Source of the DNA: Bacteroidales bacterium
GTDB taxonomy: Bacteria; Bacteroidota; Bacteroidia; Bacteroidales; JAGOPY01
Assembly (NCBI GenBank): GCA_023229505.1
Contig: JALNZD010000019.1
Location: forward strand, 1 to 64,000
Length of the DNA: 64,000 nucleotides
Direction of reading: 5' to 3'
The notes under the pieces were generated by a model that was not told where the DNA came from, did no database searches, and saw only the letters and a list, made by a program, of their open reading frames with translations. A program made the position numbers and the translations under genes. The stretch's first letter is position 1. Each line of letters opens with the position of its first letter. Below, one piece after another: positions 57,573-64,000 of this stretch.

Positions 57573-58580
57573 ATGCCAGGGAGGAATTACCAAAAAGTCT
57601 TCGAGCAATTTAGCCATCTCAGGGTGATGGTGGTTGGGGATGTGATGGTTGATGCCTACATTTTCGGTAAAGTAGAGAGAATCTCCCCTGAAGCACCTGT
57701 GCCTGTGGTTACTGTCGAAAAACGGGTGAACCATCTCGGCGGGGCGGCCAACGTTGCCCTGAACGTGAAATCGCTGGGCGCCGAACCTGTCCTTTGCTCA
57801 GTGGTTGGTAATGACACAAAAGGGAAGGAATTCCGGCAGCTGCTTGCAGAAGCAGAGATTTCCGGCGAAGCTGTCGTGACAAGCAATGAACGGATAACCA
57901 CCACCAAATTCAGGGTAATCGGCAATAAGACACAGATGCTGAGAGTGGATGATGAAGTCACTGATGATCTGGCTCCCAATGATCAATCGTTGCTCCTGGG
58001 AAAGATCAATGAGATCCTTGAAAAATCAACTATCCATGCTATTATCTTCCAGGATTACAATAAGGGTGTCCTTACTGCAGATCTGATCCACGATGTTATA
58101 AGAAAGGCCCGGGCACTTCATATTCCTGTGGCTGTTGACCCTAAACGGAAAAACTTTCTTCAATTCAATGGCGCCACTTTATTTAAACCTAACCTGAAGG
58201 AACTTCGTGAAGGGCTAAGCAGGGATATCAGGATTGATGACCGGAAGAGCCTTGAAGATGCAGCTGGTTACCTGCATAAGGAGCTTGAGATAACGACTGT
58301 GATGGTCACTTTATCGGAACAGGGTGTTTTTATCAGCCGTCAGGAGCCGGATGGAAAAATCGTTCGGCATATTATCCCTGCTCATCTGAGGAATATTTCC
58401 GATGTTTCCGGTGCCGGAGATACGGTGATCAGTTTGGCAGCCCTTGGCTTGGCCTGTGGTCTCGATCCTGCAGAGATTGCCGCCCTGGCTAACCTGGCCG
58501 GCGGACTTGTTTGTGAAGAGGTTGGGGTTGTCCCGGTAAACCGTGAAAAATTGCTTATTGAATCACTTACCTTGCTTTAA
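57573..58580 (+). CDS. D-glycero-beta-D-manno-heptose-7-phosphate kinase (RfaE1/HldE1)
   Basis: 335 aa, a PfkB/ribokinase-fold kinase: VMVVGDVMVDAYIFG, NHLGGAANVALNVKSLGA, and the anion-hole motif DVSGAGDTVIS. Only the kinase half is present (E. coli HldE also has an adenylyltransferase half). It makes heptose 1,7-bisphosphate in ADP-heptose synthesis for lipopolysaccharide. The nucleotidyltransferase partner is not in the window. Confidence 0.9.
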   Translation: MPGRNYQKVFEQFSHLRVMVVGDVMVDAYIFGKVERISPEAPVPVVTVEKRVNHLGGAANVALNVKSLGAEPVLCSVVGNDTKGKEFRQLLAEAEISGEAVVTSNERITTTKFRVIGNKTQMLRVDDEVTDDLAPNDQSLLLGKINEILEKSTIHAIIFQDYNKGVLTADLIHDVIRKARALHIPVAVDPKRKNFLQFNGATLFKPNLKELREGLSRDIRIDDRKSLEDAAGYLHKELEITTVMVTLSEQGVFISRQEPDGKIVRHIIPAHLRNISDVSGAGDTVISLAALGLACGLDPAEIAALANLAGGLVCEEVGVVPVNREKLLIESLTLL

Positions 58581-58694
58581 CCGGACAAGGTTTATCATCC
58601 CCGGTCCTCTTTCTTAAAACTTTTCATTAAGTTTGCAGCCAGAAAAAATAAAACCAGGCAGTTTCCGTTACTAGAACTATTAATCCAACATGCA

Positions 58695-59462
58695 TTGAGA
58701 AAGGTTTTTTTTGTTTTCACTGTTTTTATTTTCCTCATACAGGTAACCGGATCTTATTGCCAGAGCAGCAAGCTGCTTAATCTGCCCAAGTATGATTATA
58801 CTCCTTACCACTTTGGATTTACATTGGGGCTAAACCAGATGCTGTTCACAGTCAGGCCCGCTTCCGATTTGAATACACGGGTTTATACTAGTCTTCAGAC
58901 CCCTGAACTGGCTGTCGATTCCTCCAGGCTCCTGGCAGTCAATTCATCACCTACTTTTGGATTTAATATTGGTATCGTTGGCGATATGCGATTGGGAAGA
59001 CAGTTCAACCTGCGTTTTGTACCTGCCCTTTCCTTTGGCGAAAGATATATCAACTATTCAATCCTTGGATACGAAAATAACGGCAGCACAACCCTGATCG
59101 ATGTCAAGAAAAATGTAGGGTCGGTATTTATCGATTTTCCACTTCTGTTTAAATATAAATCCAAGAGGCACAACAACATATTGGCTTATCTTACCGCCGG
59201 TGGCCAATATAGCCTCGATATCGCATCAAATGCACGCAAACGGGACCAGGGCCAGCAGATCGTGGTCAAGCTCAATAAACATGATTTCTATGCGTTGGTA
59301 GGGGTGGGATTCGATTTCTACAACCCCTGGTTCAAGCTGGGTGTCGAGCTGAAAATGGCTTACGGGCTTTTTGATATGCTCAAAAGGGACAATACCATTT
59401 ATACATTGGGGATTGAAAAGCTGGACTCAAAAATATTCCAGCTTTGTTTTACCTTTGAATAA
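58695..59462 (+). CDS. porT: PorT-like type IX secretion outer membrane protein
   Basis: 255 aa. Signal peptide (residues 1-22), then an 8-stranded barrel-type beta protein with YDYTPYHFGFTLGLNQMLFTV, SPTFGFNIGIVGDMRLG and FYALVGVGFDFYNPWFKLGVELKMAYGL, typical of PorT, a part of the type IX secretion system. The only in-frame start I see is not ATG (TTG-type), so the true start may be nearby. The system's cargo proteins are also present here: two CTD proteins at 61598-64000. Confidence 0.85.
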   Translation: MRKVFFVFTVFIFLIQVTGSYCQSSKLLNLPKYDYTPYHFGFTLGLNQMLFTVRPASDLNTRVYTSLQTPELAVDSSRLLAVNSSPTFGFNIGIVGDMRLGRQFNLRFVPALSFGERYINYSILGYENNGSTTLIDVKKNVGSVFIDFPLLFKYKSKRHNNILAYLTAGGQYSLDIASNARKRDQGQQIVVKLNKHDFYALVGVGFDFYNPWFKLGVELKMAYGLFDMLKRDNTIYTLGIEKLDSKIFQLCFTFE

Positions 59463-59484
59463 AAGAATCCAAAACTTTTTATCT

Positions 59485-60171
59485 ATGGAATTCTCTCCTA
59501 ACCCCGACCTTTTCCAGATCATCAATAAGAAAGGCCAGTTGAAGCAGTTGGTTTACCGCAATACCCTCGACTCGATCAATCTCATAAAAAAAGTTATCAC
59601 CGACCTGCGGAAAGAATATCAGAAAAAATATTCTTTGGATCCCCAGGCTATTCCATTCATACAGCAGGACCGGGGTGAGTTTGAAGTGCACCTGCAATTT
59701 GCCGGGGACATCCTGATTTTCACCATGCATACCAATGTTTTTGAATTCTCACGCTACCACGAAGTGATGTCGACTTCCTATATCCGTGAAGATAAAAACC
59801 GGTCCTATTGCGGTATCATCAATATATACAACTTCCTGGCCGATTCATATAAATATAACCGCGTGAATGATATCGGTTACCTGATCGGCAGGGTTTTTAT
59901 CAATAAAGACAAGTGTTATTTCATAGAAGGAAAGCGGGAAGTAGGGTTGCTTTACAATAATTTCGGCCAGGAAATCCTTGATGAAAAAGCAGCCAGGCAG
60001 ATCGTGGAGTCAGCCATCCAGTACACCATCAATTTTGATTTATTGACACCTCCTTATGATTCCCTGAAAGAGATCTCTTTAGAGGAGATGCAATCCATGG
60101 CCGACAGCTATAAGTTAAAAACCGGCAAGCGATTAGGATTCAGGTTCCAGGCGGATAAAGCAGAAGAGTAG
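59485..60171 (+). CDS. Conserved hypothetical cytoplasmic protein
   Basis: 228 aa from ATG at 59485; an earlier frame start overlaps porT and is rejected. No signal peptide or membrane helix. Mixed alpha-beta with DRGEFEVHLQFAGDILIFTMHTNVFEF and SYCGIINIYNFLADSYKYNR. I do not recognise it; similar proteins next to porT are common in Bacteroidota as far as I recall. It ends with a degenerate CAGTTGACAGTTCG tandem repeat directly after its stop (60172). Confidence 0.7.
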   Translation: MEFSPNPDLFQIINKKGQLKQLVYRNTLDSINLIKKVITDLRKEYQKKYSLDPQAIPFIQQDRGEFEVHLQFAGDILIFTMHTNVFEFSRYHEVMSTSYIREDKNRSYCGIINIYNFLADSYKYNRVNDIGYLIGRVFINKDKCYFIEGKREVGLLYNNFGQEILDEKAARQIVESAIQYTINFDLLTPPYDSLKEISLEEMQSMADSYKLKTGKRLGFRFQADKAEE

Positions 60172-60232
60172 GCAGTTGACAGTTGACAGTTCGCAGTTCG
60201 CAGTTCGCAGTTCGCAGTTCGCAATTCGCAGC
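60172..60232. repeat. CAGTTGA/CAGTTCG short tandem repeat
   Basis: About eight consecutive 7-8 bp units (GCAGTTGACAGTTGAC and GTTCGCAGTTCGCAG) starting right after the stop codon of the preceding gene. Units of the same kind occur inside the coding sequence of the type IX-secreted proteins (61771-61829 and 63806-63888). Confidence 0.9.
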
Positions 60233-60242
60233 AGATTCACCT

Positions 60243-60270
60243 GTAGGGTTCACCGGCCGGTGAACCCTAC
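60243..60270. repeat. 28-bp perfect palindrome, copy 1
   Basis: The half GTAGGGTTCACCGG is followed by its exact reverse complement CCGGTGAACCCTAC with no spacer. A second palindrome with the same framework is at 61536-61563. No flanking gene ends here. Confidence 0.85.
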
Positions 60271-60280
60271 AACCACATTT

Positions 60281-60355
60281 TGACAACATAATGACCACTT
60301 CATGACCACTTAATGACAACTTTATGACTACTCAATGACTACTTTATGACCACTT
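60281..60355. repeat. 11-bp tandem repeat (TGACCACTTTA family), copy 2
   Basis: Six to seven degenerate copies of TGACCACTT(T/A)A, the family of 3119-3210. Confidence 0.8.
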
Positions 60356-60389
60356 CCCATAGCACGATACAAAAATTTCATCAATGGCA

Positions 60390-60419
60390 TTGCAGGATAA
60401 AAAAATTATCCTACTTTTG
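60390..60419 (+). promoter_or_regulatory. Promoter of tRNA-Glu
   Basis: TTG (60390-60392), 19-base spacer, TACTTTTG (60412-60419): an exact match to the Bacteroidota -33/-7 pattern. The tRNA starts 13 bases downstream. Confidence 0.8.
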
Positions 60420-60431
60420 CACCCTCATTTT

Positions 60432-60505
60432 GGCCCGTTCGTCTAGTTGGTTAGGACGCCAGGTTTTCATCCTGGAAATCAGGGGTTCGAGTCCCCTACG
60501 GGCTA
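60432..60505 (+). tRNA. tRNA-Glu (anticodon TTC)
   Basis: Full cloverleaf: acceptor GGCCCGT/ACGGGCT with a G-T end pair, D arm GTCTAGTTGGTTAGGAC, anticodon arm CCAGG-TTTTCAT-CCTGG with anticodon TTC, T arm AGGGG-TTCGAGT-CCCCT. Discriminator A. No encoded CCA. It reads GAA and GAG codons. Confidence 0.96.
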
Positions 60506-60508
60506 CGT

Positions 60509-60537
60509 AAGCCGGTAAATAGCCGGCTTTTTTTATT
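60509..60537 (+). terminator. Intrinsic terminator after tRNA-Glu
   Basis: AAGCCGG pairs with CCGGCTT around a 7-base loop (7 bp stem) followed by a T-run. Confidence 0.85.
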
Positions 60538-60570
60538 TTTATATATTAAAGTTTGGATTGGCAAAAGAGA

Positions 60571-60613
60571 AGTAAGACTGTAAGACGTTAGGACTGTAAG
60601 ATGGTAAGATGGT
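60571..60613. repeat. GACTGTAAGACGTTAG short tandem repeat
   Basis: Degenerate 8-bp units (GTAAGACTGTAAGACGTTAGG and so on). Related to the short repeats in the recombinase linker (2625-2690) and at 54839-54875. The rest of 60614-60704 holds nothing that I can name. Confidence 0.6.
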
Positions 60614-60704
60614 TCGGATGCCAGGTTTTTATGTTGTAGGAAATATGCAGAATTTGTAATAAGAGGGTATCCCGCCAGGAATTAACGAAAATAGCCCTCC
60701 CGGT

Positions 60705-61010
60705 TCACAGTTTAATAGAAAGTTCGAGATGTCCGCCTAAACCAAGTTCCACAATTTTCTTAAGTGTCGAAAAACGGACTTCTTTAATATTGTTCTCGAT
60801 TTTTGAAATATAGGATTTTGAGGTTCCGACTTTATCAGCAAGTTCAGCTTGCGTCAAACCTTTTTCGCGACGTGCCTGGAGGATTAAAAAACCGATTTTA
60901 AAGTTTTCATATCCTGCTTCGAGCTCGTCACGCTTTTTTGTTCCACGTTTACCGTAGTGCTTTTCTTTAAATTCGTCAAGTGTTGTGATATTACTCTTTT
61001 TCATTTTCAT
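60705..61010 (-). CDS. XRE-family antitoxin-like protein (HigA type)
   Basis: 101 aa. The helix-turn-helix lies in residues about 38-92: FLILQARREKGLTQAELADKVGTSKSYISKIENNIKEVRF. Such proteins are typically antitoxins encoded directly after a Gp49/HigB-like toxin. Here only the last 24 codons of the toxin remain (60991-61065), overlapping the antitoxin start by 20 bases. It is thus an orphan antitoxin. A TTG-N20-TATCTTTG promoter lies upstream. Confidence 0.82.
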   Translation of the reverse strand: MKMKKSNITTLDEFKEKHYGKRGTKKRDELEAGYENFKIGFLILQARREKGLTQAELADKVGTSKSYISKIENNIKEVRFSTLKKIVELGLGGHLELSIKL

Positions 61011-61065
61011 ATTCTCGTTTGATTTTTAGTGCTTTGTCAATTTCCGCTTTCGGTATTTTTGAGTT
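60991..61065 (-). pseudogene. Remnant of a HigB/Gp49-like toxin (3' end)
   Basis: Read on the minus strand, 24 codons encode KIPKAEIDKALKIKREYENEKE, which matches the C-terminus of Gp49-like toxins (TPKxEIxKAxxxKxEY). A stop codon immediately precedes this segment (61066-61068) and no start codon or upstream domain is left. The frame overlaps the antitoxin start as in intact toxin-antitoxin operons. Confidence 0.65.
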
Positions 61066-61077
61066 TTAACCACGGTG

Positions 61078-61108
61078 CAAAGATACACAATGTTGTCCGA
61101 AAGTGCAA
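61078..61108 (-). promoter_or_regulatory. Promoter of the toxin-antitoxin remnant
   Basis: Minus strand TTG (61106-61108), 20-base spacer, TATCTTTG (61078-61085). A good match; still in place although the toxin is gone. Confidence 0.7.
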
Positions 61109-61177
61109 CATTTTATGGAAAAAATAATTCAGTAATTGGTGGTCAGCAGTCAGCGGTCGGCGATTTGCAAAACTCCC

Positions 61178-61250
61178 AATCCCATTAGGGACGACAGTAT
61201 GGTAGCAGGAAAATAGCGATAAACCTTGAAAATCCCAACAGGGACGACAG
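61178..61250. repeat. Two copies of AATCCCA-(T/A)(T/C)A-GGGACGACAG
   Basis: 20-base copies at 61178-61197 and 61231-61250, differing at two positions, 33 bases apart. Each contains a CCC-GGG inverted pair. The GGTAGCAGGAAAATAGCGATAAA that separates them belongs to a recurrent Bacteroidota intergenic element, as far as I recall. The gap 61011-61321 otherwise holds a GTCAGCAGTCAGCGGTC short repeat (61141-61160) and the toxin remnant. Confidence 0.7.
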
Positions 61251-61321
61251 AACGCATTGATTTAATAATATCAACCATTGATAAATTTCTTCATATTGCA
61301 TATCTTTGTAAGAAAAAAGCC

Positions 61322-61519
61322 ATGGCAATTAAGAGGTCATACACTGCCGTTATTGAAAAGACAAAAGACGGATGGTATGTCGGACAGATTCAGGAACACC
61401 CGGAAGCCCTGACACAGGGCAAAACTATTGAAGAATTGGAAGCAAACCTCTCCGATGCACTCAAAGAAGTCCTTGAAATGAAGATTTGCACTCAGCTTGA
61501 AATTCCAAGGATAAAATAA
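61322..61519 (+). CDS. HicB-like protein, orphan
   Basis: 65 aa from ATG at 61322; an earlier frame adds residues of no clear homology and lies in repeat sequence. The HicB fold is visible: SYTAVIEKTKDGWYVGQIQEHPEALTQGKTIEELEANLSDALKEVLEM. HicB is the antitoxin of HicA; the tiny HicA gene is not seen on either side, and the DNA-binding domain of full HicB is absent, so it is a short orphan. It lies in a repeat-rich region. Confidence 0.82.
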   Translation: MAIKRSYTAVIEKTKDGWYVGQIQEHPEALTQGKTIEELEANLSDALKEVLEMKICTQLEIPRIK

Positions 61520-61535
61520 CAAGAGTAAACCTTCT

Positions 61536-61563
61536 GTAGGGTTAACCGGCCGGTTAACCCTAC
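61536..61563. repeat. 28-bp perfect palindrome, copy 2
   Basis: Half GTAGGGTTAACCGG plus its reverse complement CCGGTTAACCCTAC. It differs from copy 1 at 60243-60270 in compensating positions (TCA/TGA against TAA/TTA), so base pairing is kept while the sequence changed. A partial GGATAACCCTACAAC follows. Confidence 0.85.
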
Positions 61564-61597
61564 AATTACGGATAACCCTACAACTAAGGTCAGCCGA

Positions 61598-63577
61598 TTA
61601 CTCAGCAATTTTCAAAAACTTCGCAGAGCCTGATATTCCTTCTTCACTTATGATCCGCAATAAATACACCCCATCACTGAGATCGGAAATATCAATCCGG
61701 TAAGGAAATGATGAAATATTTCCGAATGCTTTTATTTCCCTTCCATAAAGATCTACAATCGATATTCTAGCTGCCGACTGGGAACTGCGAACTGGGAACT
61801 GCCTACTGTCAACTGTCAACTGCCGGCTGGCCGGATTCGGGTATACAGTTACATTGAAATCTGAAAAGCCCAATTCCTCCACCCGTGTCAGGCAATCGAG
61901 AGCCGCTTCCAGAATTTCATCCTTTCCCTGCCTGATGCCGGCGATTGTCGGTGAAACGATCGTATCAATTTTTACCCCGTTGCGCTGTTGCTGGTAACCG
62001 TCGGCATAATACCAGCCAAGTGAAGTGAAACTCGTAGATATACTACCTGGCAGAGTCAAATCACTTGTGTTACCGTCAGCGCCGGCTGTTTGCGTTCCTA
62101 TTACTTTAGAATCAGGATGATAACTGAGATACTGGCAGGTATATTCTGCCGAACTTTGTGTTTCCTGGTTCACAAGAATGTACACATTGCCATCATAAGG
62201 GTCTGGATTTGACCAGGTGCCTATATTATAGTAATCATTTTGCGGGTAGTACCATCCGGGCAAATAATAATAATTATATGGCGACGGTAACCAGGTTAAT
62301 GCCGGTTCATAATAGATAGCACTTATAATTGGCCCGGGAAAGAAGAGTGGTGCAAAATCTGCCAGCCATGCATATGGGTAATTTCGAATGTCAAAAATGA
62401 TAACAGGCGCATCTTTTAGCAAATCATACATAGCAGGCACTTCTTCAGGCATCAGCCATCCCAGGTTCACATAACCATAACCACAATCTGTTATGAAATA
62501 TGAAGAAGTTAATCCATTATCCTCCTTCCAGCCAAACCAGTAACCTAAAGAAAGCGATCTTAAGGCATAGGCCATATAGGTATTGTTATTGCTATCCAGC
62601 AAGGACAGGTCAAGAGTCGAATTATTTCCTCCCAGCATCATTTTATAATAAATATCCCTGTATAATGCGGCTGGGGTGGATGCAGGTACAAAAAGAGATA
62701 ATGAATCTTCGATTTCCCGGATTGGTATCCCCTTCAATCCAATCAGGATGTCTCCTTTTGATACCCCTGCAATGCCTTCCACCTTTGTTACAACACACAA
62801 TGTATCAACCCTTGTAAAATAGATTTTCGGAAGGAAATTTCCTCCCCAGAAATAAGCTGATAAAACAGTACTGCTTGTGAATCCATGCGAGTCATTAATC
62901 ATGGTGACAAGTTTCAGGAAGGTTTTGTGAAAATCCGGGACGGTACTAGCTTGCCGTATCAGGGGTATAAACTCATGCAGGGTGCTGTCCCATGGCTGGT
63001 CCATGATATTCCTGTTTGGAGAAAAATAGTTGATCACATTCCAGTAATAAAACATTGTTGTCAAGCGATTCGCTTCATTTGTATAAGTAATTGTCATGGA
63101 TAAGGGATCATCCCTGAAATCAATGTAACTGTAATAACCTGGAGTTAAATAATCGTTGAACTTCACAAAACAGGTTGATGTATCGGAGTAGATGTAGGTT
63201 GAAAAAGTTTCCAGAAAATCCATTACCGGTTGTGAAAAGACAGGATCATCAATCCAGGAATTATCAAAATTAAAGTTGGTATCGGGTTCAGGCCATTGAT
63301 TTACCGGATAGGAATTATTACCCACTTTGTTAAACATATTGATGAGCGCATCATTGAATTCTTCATTATTGTTTGCTGCCAGCACTTCATTAACGGTCGT
63401 ATTCAGAAGCGTATCCCATTTGAGATCGCATTTATGCTGGCTGAAGTACTTGAAGTACCCCCATGTTTTGCACAGGCGGTAAAGGCGTCCGTCGGTATCG
63501 TCGGGGATTTGGGCAACAGATTGGTTGATAGAAATTGTTGCCAGGAACAGGATAATGGTTGCGATTAATATTTTCAT
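61598..63577 (-). CDS. S41-family peptidase with type IX sorting domain
   Basis: 659 aa from ATG at 63577 (MKILIATIILFLATISINQ, a signal peptide); a start 7 codons earlier is less likely. The catalytic serine lies in TQSSAEYTCQYLSYHP, typical of S41 tail-specific (CtpA-type) peptidases; PDZ-like segment VEGIAGVSKGDILIGLKGIPIREI before it. C-terminus: VTVYPNPASRQLTV and later DLSDGVYLLRI are the type A sorting domain of the type IX system. The PNPAS segment is extended by residues coded from the short CAGTTG repeat. Secreted to the cell surface. Confidence 0.9.
   Translation of the reverse strand: MKILIATIILFLATISINQSVAQIPDDTDGRLYRLCKTWGYFKYFSQHKCDLKWDTLLNTTVNEVLAANNNEEFNDALINMFNKVGNNSYPVNQWPEPDTNFNFDNSWIDDPVFSQPVMDFLETFSTYIYSDTSTCFVKFNDYLTPGYYSYIDFRDDPLSMTITYTNEANRLTTMFYYWNVINYFSPNRNIMDQPWDSTLHEFIPLIRQASTVPDFHKTFLKLVTMINDSHGFTSSTVLSAYFWGGNFLPKIYFTRVDTLCVVTKVEGIAGVSKGDILIGLKGIPIREIEDSLSLFVPASTPAALYRDIYYKMMLGGNNSTLDLSLLDSNNNTYMAYALRSLSLGYWFGWKEDNGLTSSYFITDCGYGYVNLGWLMPEEVPAMYDLLKDAPVIIFDIRNYPYAWLADFAPLFFPGPIISAIYYEPALTWLPSPYNYYYLPGWYYPQNDYYNIGTWSNPDPYDGNVYILVNQETQSSAEYTCQYLSYHPDSKVIGTQTAGADGNTSDLTLPGSISTSFTSLGWYYADGYQQQRNGVKIDTIVSPTIAGIRQGKDEILEAALDCLTRVEELGFSDFNVTVYPNPASRQLTVDSRQFPVRSSQSAARISIVDLYGREIKAFGNISSFPYRIDISDLSDGVYLLRIISEEGISGSAKFLKIAE
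61771..61829 (-). repeat. CAGTTCG/CAGTTGA repeat inside the S41 peptidase sorting domain
   Basis: Tandem 7-9 bp units (GACTGGGAACTGCGAACTGG etc. on the plus strand), the same as the intergenic repeat at 60172-60232. In the coding frame they give LTVDSRQFPVRSSQSAAR, between PNPAS and the conserved IVDLYGREI strand. Confidence 0.85.
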
Positions 63578-63631
63578 GATTTGGGATTTTTTCACCACGG
63601 ATTACACTGATTTACACAGATTAAGCACAGA

Positions 63632-64000
63632 TTATTTATCGCTGATTTTCAGGAACTTCACTGACCCAACATTTCCAGAATCATCATTCATCTTCAAAAT
63701 AAAAACCCCATTCGTTAGATCGGAAATGTCTATCTGGTAAGGGAATAAGGAAATGTTTACGAATTCTTTTATTTCCCGTCCATACAAATCAGCAATCGAT
63801 AATCTGACCGCCGACCGCCGACCGCAGACCGCCGACCGCCGACCGCTGACTGCTGACTGCCGACTGTCAACCGTCAACAGCCGGCTGGCAGGATTGGGGT
63901 AAACACTTATAAGTCCTCCTGAAGTGCTCAACGGCTCGTCTTCTATTCCAACCAATCCTCCTGTAGAGTTCTGCTTGTAGTAAATTTCATAGTTAAAGTC
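63632..64000 (-). CDS. C-terminal part of a second type IX-secreted protein (5' end outside window)
   Basis: The frame stays open to the window end, so this is the last 122 codons of a longer gene. It carries the type A sorting domain: ISVYPNPASRLLTVDSRQ, SIADLYGREIKEF and ITNGVFILKM. A very similar domain closes the S41 peptidase downstream, so the two are probably paralogues or share recent sequence exchange. The central residues are coded by a GACCGCCGACC-type tandem repeat (63806-63888). A CACCACGGATTACACTGATTT repeat element precedes the S41 gene (63590-63610). Confidence 0.85.
   Translation of the reverse strand, partial: DFNYEIYYKQNSTGGLVGIEDEPLSTSGGLISVYPNPASRLLTVDSRQSAVSGRRSAVCGRRSAVRLSIADLYGREIKEFVNISLFPYQIDISDLTNGVFILKMNDDSGNVGSVKFLKISDK
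63806..63888 (-). repeat. Tandem GACCGCC/GACTGCT repeat inside the second sorting domain
   Basis: About ten degenerate 7-bp units, in frame, encoding SRQSAVSGRRSAVCGRRSAVR-type residues between PNPAS and the SIADLYGREI strand. Same family and same position as 61771-61829. Confidence 0.88.

Noticed and set aside
61178..61250. CRISPR array
   Set aside because: Only two copies with different middle bases, one spacer, and no cas genes. It is an intergenic repeat element.

Overview
The window comes from a member of the Bacteroidota, probably Bacteroidales or Marinilabiliales-like. The evidence is TonB-dependent receptors with carboxypeptidase-like N-terminal domains, type IX secretion (a PorT homologue and C-terminal sorting domains with a YPNPAS motif), WbqC, lipid A synthesis (LpxB), MurNAc recycling, and promoters of the TTG-N19-TAnnTTTG type known from this phylum. 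Gas vesicle genes suggest a planktonic or sediment-water lifestyle. Short 7-11 bp tandem repeats fill many intergenic gaps and even enter coding regions.

Layout. 1-2896: an integron-like cassette array read on the minus strand. It has two well-formed attC sites, a candidate attI, four cassette ORFs (one cut by the window edge) and a tyrosine recombinase in the same orientation as the cassettes. 3220-6998: exported sugar oxidoreductase, DUF1080 hydrolase and an exported MEMO-AMMECR1 fusion. 7005-12366 (minus): AddB-like nuclease, MurU-like nucleotidyltransferase, a 48-aa zinc-type protein and an AmgK-like kinase fused to a RapZ C-terminal domain. 12504-17691: ferritin-like protein, Met gamma-lyase-like enzyme, DUF349 protein, chorismate synthase. 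17698-20934: Oar-like TonB receptor.

21173-36378 is the special region: a gas vesicle operon of about 14.7 kb. A divergent XRE regulator faces gvpA. Downstream lie a coiled-coil protein, a long GvpC-like coiled-coil protein with a proline-rich tandem repeat and a winged-helix tail, a six-repeat DnaJ-type zinc-finger protein, gvpN, gvpJ, gvpH (Hsp20), a Get3/ArsA ATPase, a CDC48/VAT double-AAA ATPase, five gvpF/L paralogues (one fused to a J domain), gvpG, a zinc ribbon, gvpO, a second GvpA-family minor protein, gvpK and several unknown small proteins. I read it as gas vesicle genes plus a dedicated proteostasis module (split DnaJ, Hsp20, Get3-like, CDC48-like) that would handle the very hydrophobic, aggregation-prone GvpA.

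36391-39372: a chimeric gene remnant and a TonB receptor under an FMN riboswitch with a terminator, so a likely riboflavin or flavin uptake receptor. 39410-53814: mostly housekeeping (7TM-HD phosphodiesterase, NlpC/P60, WbqC, thioredoxins, RadC, S20, serine hydrolase, glycosyltransferase, PAP2, LpxB, Maf, UbiA family, KdsC-like, DUF2520). 53932-55593: a CarH/LitR-like B12-binding MerR regulator followed by an ECF sigma factor. 55658-60171: aminotransferase, heptose kinase, PorT and conserved hypotheticals. 60172-61600: repeats, tRNA-Glu, an orphan XRE antitoxin with a toxin remnant, an orphan HicB-like protein and two 28-bp perfect palindromes. 61598-64000: an S41 peptidase and a second, partial protein, both with type IX sorting domains.
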